This document shows, piece by piece, positions 6,707 through 6,890 of a DNA stretch of 6,890 bases. Each line of letters starts with the position of its first letter. Position 1 is the first letter of the stretch. The DNA is from Candidatus Mcinerneyibacteriota bacterium. GTDB lineage: Bacteria > Macinerneyibacteriota > Macinerneyibacteria > Macinerneyibacteriales > DSCS01. A model generated the notes under the pieces. That model searched no databases, had not been told where the DNA came from, and saw only the letters and a list, made by a program, of their open reading frames with translations. Made by a program: the position numbers and the translations under genes. The stretch spans positions 1-6,890 of the forward strand of contig JAFGWL010000045.1 in the NCBI GenBank assembly GCA_016937175.1, read 5' to 3'.

Positions 6707-6746
6707 AAAAAAAAGCCTTCCTCATATTCACATACAAAGAAGGCTT
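6707..6746 (-). terminator. Probable intrinsic terminator reading leftwards
   Basis: AAGCCTTC (6713-6720) and GAAGGCTT (6739-6746) form an 8-bp stem with an 18-base loop. On the minus strand the stem runs directly into eight T (A-run at 6707-6714 on +). On the + strand only TTAATA follows, so termination should act on transcripts coming from the right. The loop is longer than usual, which lowers confidence. It suggests a minus-strand transcript entering from beyond the window. Confidence 0.5.
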
Positions 6747-6763
6747 AATACTGACTAGCGCTG

Positions 6764-6833
6764 GTCTCCGCAAAAAGACTCGCTGAGAAGCAAGACCCTT
6801 TATCAGCCAATTTTCTTGTCTTTTTGTGGAGAT
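6764..6833. repeat. Palindromic unit 2: long stem-loop
   Basis: TCTCCGCAAAAAGAC (6765-6779) pairs with GTCTTTTTGTGGAGA (6818-6832) over all 15 positions; the single non-Watson-Crick position is a G-T wobble (6770 with 6827). In the 38-base interior, GCTGA (6782-6786) pairs with TCAGC (6803-6807), leaving a 10-base bulge on the right. The left arm shares CAAAAAGACTC and the right arm CTTGTCTTTTTGTGGAGAT with unit 1, while the interiors differ. It is preceded by a near-palindrome centred on AGCGCT (6754-6765). Confidence 0.75.
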
Positions 6834-6841
6834 GTAAAAGA

Positions 6842-6858
6842 AAGCAACTTGATTGCTT
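6842..6858 (-). other. Small hairpin after unit 2, weak terminator-like on the minus strand
   Basis: AAGCAA (6842-6847) and TTGCTT (6853-6858) form a 6-bp stem with a 5-base loop. On the minus strand it is followed by the pyrimidine stretch TCTTTTAC. It occupies the same place relative to unit 2 as the 6713-6746 hairpin does to unit 1, though the sequences are unrelated. It is too weak to call a terminator alone. Confidence 0.35.
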
Positions 6859-6876
6859 CTCCTTATAGATCTCGGG

Positions 6877-6890
6877 GTCCCCGCAAAAAG
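6877..6890. repeat. Palindromic unit 3, left arm only (cut by window end)
   Basis: GTCCCCGCAAAAAG matches GTCTCCGCAAAAAG at 6764-6777 in 13 of 14 positions. It is preceded by GGGG, so CGGGGTCCCCG (6873-6883) is itself palindromic. The expected right arm would fall about 35-45 bases beyond the window. Confidence 0.6.

Larger units (their letters stand above)
6638..6890. repeat. Array of alternating inverted repeats (palindromic units), open at the right edge
   Basis: No gene is supported after aroC. The region instead holds five copies of a 15-base motif close to TCTCCRCAAAAAGAC in alternating orientation: forward at about 6640-6652, reverse at 6690-6704, forward at 6765-6779, reverse at 6818-6832, and forward again from 6877, cut by the window end. 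The CAAAAAG core of the forward copies lies at 6644, 6771 and 6884, giving periods of 127 and 113 bases. Between the arms the sequence differs. After each reverse arm comes an A-rich stretch and a small hairpin. It resembles intergenic palindromic repeat clusters (REP/BIME-like) or an array of structured RNAs; I do not recognise a named family. Confidence 0.75.

Noticed and set aside
6362-6748. 128-codon + strand reading frame rich in Pro, His and Arg, extending past the aroC stop
   Set aside because: It overlaps most of the 3' third of aroC in another frame, has low-complexity composition typical of a shadow frame, no good ribosome-binding site, and ends in the repeat array.
6638-6890. CRISPR array
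   Set aside because: The repeats alternate in orientation, interiors and spacers vary in length (about 37 to 62 bases), and the spacers themselves contain hairpins. A CRISPR array has direct repeats with spacers of near-constant length.
6638-6890. Integron attC sites, suggested by imperfect palindromes with variable interiors
   Set aside because: The conserved core GTTRRRY and its partner RYYYAAC do not occur at the expected ends of the arms, and there are no cassette genes between units.

Overview
The window is compact bacterial DNA of moderate GC content, with every recognisable gene on the + strand. It holds the 3' end of a thiamine gene, a two-gene unit of unknown function, a complete five-gene aromatic (shikimate pathway) operon, and a terminal non-coding array of palindromic repeats that runs off the right edge. 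Several features fit an anaerobe: a short-form ThiC tail with a CX2CX3C cluster motif, a CGGC-domain protein, a radical SAM enzyme, and AroA/AroC variants that resemble clostridial, Bacteroidetes or spirochaete types more than enterobacterial ones. I cannot assign a phylum with confidence.

Layout. 1-352: C-terminus of ThiC. 353-442: intergenic region with a strong sigma70-type promoter (extended -10). 443-880: CGGC-domain protein. 889-1839: radical SAM protein of the COG0731 type, 8 bases downstream and probably co-transcribed. 1840-1915: intergenic region with a candidate promoter. 1916-6629: aroF-aroB-aroD-aroA-aroC, a tight operon in which the last four genes overlap. 6630-6890: no gene, but a repeat array.

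The aro operon encodes DAHP synthase (type I-beta core without a regulatory domain), 3-dehydroquinate synthase, type I 3-dehydroquinate dehydratase, EPSP synthase and chorismate synthase. Together these cover five of the seven steps from erythrose-4-phosphate and PEP to chorismate. Shikimate dehydrogenase (AroE) and shikimate kinase (AroK) are not in the window. Catalytic residues appear intact in all five enzymes. Notable variants are an alanine in EPSP synthase at the position of E. coli Gly96, and a short (321-residue) chorismate synthase.

The part least explained by known families is 6638-6890. A 15-base motif (TCTCCRCAAAAAGAC) occurs five times in alternating orientation, forming two complete long stem-loops and the start of a third, at a period of about 113-127 bases. 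Each complete stem-loop is followed by an A-rich stretch and a second, smaller hairpin of unrelated sequence. On the minus strand these small hairpins look like intrinsic terminators. The architecture is conserved while much of the sequence is not, which suggests a structured RNA or a palindromic repeat family.
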